From Anticarsia gemmatalis (lineage: Eukaryota > Arthropoda > Insecta > Lepidoptera > Erebidae): a stretch of 64,000 nt of DNA. Within the stretch, counting starts at the first letter, position 1. Each line of letters opens with the position of its first letter. This document shows positions 60,382-64,000 of the stretch, in pieces. The stretch covers positions 6,336,501 to 6,400,500 of the forward strand of contig NC_134757.1 in the NCBI RefSeq assembly GCF_050436995.1, in the 5' to 3' direction. The notes beneath the pieces are model-generated. The model was not told where the DNA came from. It searched no databases and worked only from the letters and a program-made list of their open reading frames with translations. Position numbers and translations under genes: made by a program.

Positions 60382-60485
60382 AGAGACGAGCGGCGCGGGT
60401 GGCGGGGCGGCCAGCGGTGGTCTGCTGGCCATGAACGCCACCCAGGTGCAATGCGAGCCCCACGACTCCGTCGTACTCATTAAAT
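60382..60485 (+). CDS. First coding exon of an unidentified gene (start codon at 60431)
   Basis: A 104-bp GC-rich exon bounded by TGTGTGCAG| and T|GTAAGT. The first in-frame ATG is at 60431 in a fair context (GGCCATGA). From there it encodes MNATQVQCEPHDSVVLIK and one further base, so the donor is in phase 1. The frame stays open upstream of the ATG, back through the splice to a TGA in the exon ending at 55203, with no other ATG. The sharp GC rise within an AT-rich intron and good splice signals make a real exon likely. I recognise no domain in 18 residues and do not name the gene. The remaining exons must lie to the right of the window. Confidence 0.55.
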
Positions 60486-63047
60486 GTAAGTAACACTCAC
60501 TCATATAACTTAACTTTACCTTACCAAACATAGGACTGAAACAGAAGAAGCTAAAATGCATTTTTTGCACATTCACACATCATAATCTTATTGACGTAAA
60601 TTGCACAAAAAAGAAGCTAGGTAATACGTTTGAGTCGTTAACAGAGGTCAAATGACAACTTTACACTGTTCTACTAATGTTTCTGTATTGTGTTCGTTCA
60701 TTTTCCTAGGCGAACAATACCACAACAAGGCTACATTCAGTTTCTAGTAAGTATCTTAGTCTATGTTGACTGTTGAAGTAGTCCCATGCGAATCCATTAG
60801 CGGTAGTTTCAAACGTTATTTTATTTAGAGTTCGCGTAAATAAGTCACCTATGCTCTTCATATACATTAGTCAATGTAGTAGTTATTTAAGAGCTGCTAA
60901 CGCGCGTGTAGCTGACTCACGCTTCAAGATGCTCAGACGACGAAATGTCTCTCGTTTTAGACTTGAATGACAATCATATCTATAGAGAGGGCGCATACAG
61001 ACCAGTAATAACTGCGGTATAGCCAAAGTAACTTGTGCTTAATACATGGATAAAATTGTATTCAAACTGCAGCTTACTACCTACGTAGTGAGTAATAAAT
61101 TTTAGCAGCCGGTCTGTTTACGCCTTAGGATTACTGAATTCGTAAAGAATGTCAATAAATCTAGTACCCTTTACCCAAGGCACGCTATTCCGATAATATT
61201 TAGTCCAATAATGTTGATTTGATTCCATTAATCGTTTGTCAGTCAAGCTACGTTTATACTCAGTCCACCGCACTCGCCATAGATTCATTGGCCTCATTGC
61301 AATATGCTTTTGTATATTTTTGGACCGGTGTACGCCACTGCGTCAACAGTGTTCGATGTTCTGTCTGTTGGCACGACTTTGATTGCATATACGTCTTGAT
61401 TATTTGATGTGCGTTTGGTATAAATACATGTCATGCACCGATGGCAATGCGATTTATCATTATGAACATTCTGATGTCTTTCATTGTGATGCAGTGTTAT
61501 TGTTACCATGTGTCACTATGTTATCAATTCTCCATTAATCTTGTAATATGATTATCATTGTCTAATATCCAAGTTAGTAGCTCGAATGTATTAAGTTGCG
61601 ACATTACGCCGAGTGCTGTCTATAATAGGGTATTTATGCTAGAATTTCTCAATATGACACAGTCATTTTCCAGTGAACTGTGGGCGTGCGGGAACAGGTG
61701 TGACACTTGTAATGTTTGCACAAAATGACATTATCTTTTCGGAACATAACACATATATGGATATTTTCCCTGAAAGTTAAACAGAAGTACACACCTTGTA
61801 ACAAGTTTCGTGACAATAAGAAGCCCTTACGTTACTCCAAACTTTATGAAACCATTTAAAAACTGAAAGAACATGGTTTCTGATCCACCTCTCCATAAAT
61901 GAAGCTTCCTCTAATTTAAACCTTCAATAAATTGCTAATAAAATTTATTAATAACGCAACAATAAGGACTGGAAGTTAAAAGCCAGTGAGAAGGTAACTC
62001 AAGTAAATAAATGCAGTCACATGACGTAATCCCTATAGCCTATGACACGCACACGATCAAATCGAATCTATAAACACTGGCTGTTATGTCAGCATCCGTC
62101 CACTTATTAAGTACCAGTAGTTTAGTCACTACGACGATTACTACCTTCATTCATGACCTGGTAAATTTATAATTGCTTCAGAAATTAAGGAAGAAGTATT
62201 TACCTAATAAGAGTTTGGCAATAGTAGACATTGTAAAGACGGAAGCTTCATTTGATTCGCAGAATTTGGCATAAACATTGCAAATTATCGTGTATTCATT
62301 AATTATGAAGTGTTATGATCGTGATTAAAACCTCGTCTAAATTAAATTATGTTTCTCGGAAATGTATAATTTTGCAGCAGTTTAGTAGAATTTATAAGTT
62401 TTAGATGTCATGTTGGCATTTACTTCCTTCCAGACCAGTCCATCCATCTTTTCTTTAGTCTGCTTCTATTCATAAAATATATAACACAAAATTCTACGGT
62501 TCGAGACTTAAAAATCGATCTATTCTGACCGTGAGAGTCGAAAACATAAAATCTATTTTTGGAAGCCTTCTAATTTTCTATAACGGTGATGTTACAAAAG
62601 CCTTTCAAGTTAGTTACACAAAAAAGTCTGCGTAAACGCAATGTAACATTGTAAATGATCTCTGTGTATTGTCACATGGATCTTATACTCCTTCTGTACT
62701 CGCCATTTCTACAAATAGTACCAATTGTGTTTATTTCCGTCACTGAAAGTTCCCCCGTTGCGCCGCCGATGCGCTCAATTGATGCGGGAGGCGCACATAT
62801 TTACAATTAGCTTTGTTTGTGTGGCTGATAATAATTGCTGGACATAAGCCAATGTTAGTATTAATTTTTCAACATGGCGCTTGAGTGGTAGGCTCGGCAA
62901 TTGCCCCAACCATCCGCAATTATGTTAATCCGGCTTAGTTTTGAAGGGACTGTGCATTAGGGTGCACGTTCAAACGATGCATTTATTAATTTGTAGGAGT
63001 TATGTGAAAAAGTCGTGTTGTGTTGTGTGTGACGGTGTTGTGAGACA
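60486..63047 (+). other. Intron or intergenic stretch between two possible first exons
   Basis: It begins GTAAGT after the exon at 60382. No further bounded frame is seen. 62750-62960 is GC-richer (GTTGCGCCGCCGATGCGCTC) and may hold promoter DNA for the exon at 63048. Confidence 0.4.
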
Positions 63048-63123
63048 ATGCAGTTTACGTTGGTAATCGTCGTAAACAAAGTCAAGCTATGTCCGGTGAT
63101 AGAGGAACCGCTCAAATCAATAG
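62960..63123 (+). CDS. Possible alternative first coding exon (start codon at 63048)
   Basis: An ATG at 63048, after a GT-rich leader (GTCGTGTTGTGTTGTGTGTG), opens a frame MQFTLVIVVNKVKLCPVIEE followed by PLKSI and one base. It ends at a donor ATAG|GTAATT after 63123. The donor phase is 1, the same as for the exon at 60382-60485, so either could join one shared downstream exon. The coding part is 76 bases (63048-63123); the transcript start is unknown and the left border given is a guess. The N-terminus is mildly hydrophobic (FTLVIVV) but short. No family is recognised. Confidence 0.4.
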
Positions 63124-64000
63124 GTAATTCTCATATCCTACTAATATTTACTTGACTGAAATGCAGAAATAACTGCCTTCGAAGCTAATAACCTTTTCAT
63201 GCAAGGTAATTTATTACATAGCAACTTACTTCTGTTAACGGCATGTACTTGTGGACCTCCTAATTAGTATTTATTGAATATGACTCGATTTTCCATGTGG
63301 TTATGAACCTGAGTCATATTTACCATTTGTTCCTTTTCCATGTCGTATTAATTTAATTTAGTTCTTGGTCATTAACCTAAATTTATAGAATTGACTGACT
63401 CATCATCAGCCCCAAAGGAAATAGAAAAGCCCTTTTAAACAAAAATAATTATAAATGTGTTAAAGGCATCATAATATTAAATAAGAATGGTGGTTTATAT
63501 TTCTTATGCAAATCATAGGCTAAACTCCAGGATTAAACAAGCTAAAAATAATATTTACAAACGGAATGCACAGTTCCCAAGCTCTTAGATTACATCGAGC
63601 GGCTGCGAACGTTTTGGCAAATATGTTTAACCTAGAATCATAATCGATGTGAATCATAACGAGCTCAATCTATTTAATACGTAAATAAAGTGAGTGCGAT
63701 ATAAGTGCCGTTAGTCCAGTAGGTGTCGGCCAATAGCACCAGCTGGGGCCCATGTGTGGCAACACTCGCCAGCCCGCCACCAATATTGTAAGTGACATTC
63801 TTAACCATCTGAATAAACGTAATTGAACAATTTCTATCAACCCATTGCCCTTATCTACTACTTGTCTACTTGTTACTCGGTGTAGGACAAATTCGAGACA
63901 CAATTGGCCACTAACGACAGTCAGTGTTATAAATTCAACATCAGGTAGTATAATTGAAAGTTTACTTTTGTTACCTTATTAATTGCGTTATTTTTCGAAC
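63124..64000 (+). other. Likely intron sequence to the window edge
   Basis: AT-rich DNA follows the donor at 63124. I see no bounded exon. A minus-strand frame at 63670-63903 has no recognised motif. Confidence 0.35.

Noticed and set aside
1..64000. CRISPR arrays, bacterial operons, rRNA genes and viral genes.
   Set aside because: I found none. The AT-rich, intron-like, transposon-rich DNA is that of an insect nuclear genome.

Overview
This window looks like nuclear DNA of an insect, most likely a moth or butterfly. It is AT-rich and gene-poor. It carries Helitron-like repeats that start with ATCCATACTAATATTATAAA and end in GCGCGGGTCAGCTAGT, mariner, Tc1-like and hAT fragments, and dense TACCTACC/GGTAGGTA motifs. 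I know these as typical of lepidopteran genomes. The organism is inferred, not proven. Almost all short ORFs here are chance frames.

Layout. 1-54 kb is intergenic or intronic DNA with transposable elements. (1) 2046-4447 is a large palindrome whose outer arms are near-identical. I read it as two 3' halves of one unidentified transposable element, joined head to head. (2) 5195-5629 is a roughly 100-bp MITE split by a complete Helitron. (3) 9294-11624 is an element with 211-bp inverted ends and an 8-bp target duplication, interrupted by a 1.6-kb fold-back element whose arms both hold a decayed IS630/Tc1-mariner transposase end. (4) 24569-24775 and 52713-52920 are two copies of one mariner-derived MITE. 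(5) 44994-46004 is a hAT element with an 8-bp target duplication and a broken transposase C-terminus. Between them are GC-rich patches (about 34.5, 35.9 and 46.5 kb) and two exon-like stretches (18.1 and 29.4 kb) that may be regulatory DNA or exons of unseen transcripts.

The right end, from about 54.6 kb, looks like the 5' end of a real plus-strand gene. There is a GC-rich promoter patch, an untranslated first exon with several upstream ORFs ending in a good splice donor at 55203, a long AT-rich intron, and a small coding exon (60382-60485, start codon 60431). A second possible first coding exon lies at 63048-63123. Both coding pieces end in the same splice phase, so both could join one downstream exon outside the window. 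I could not identify the gene. Alternative promoters and a large upstream region would suit a regulatory gene, but that is inference.

I saw no rRNA, convincing tRNA, CRISPR, prokaryotic operon or viral gene.
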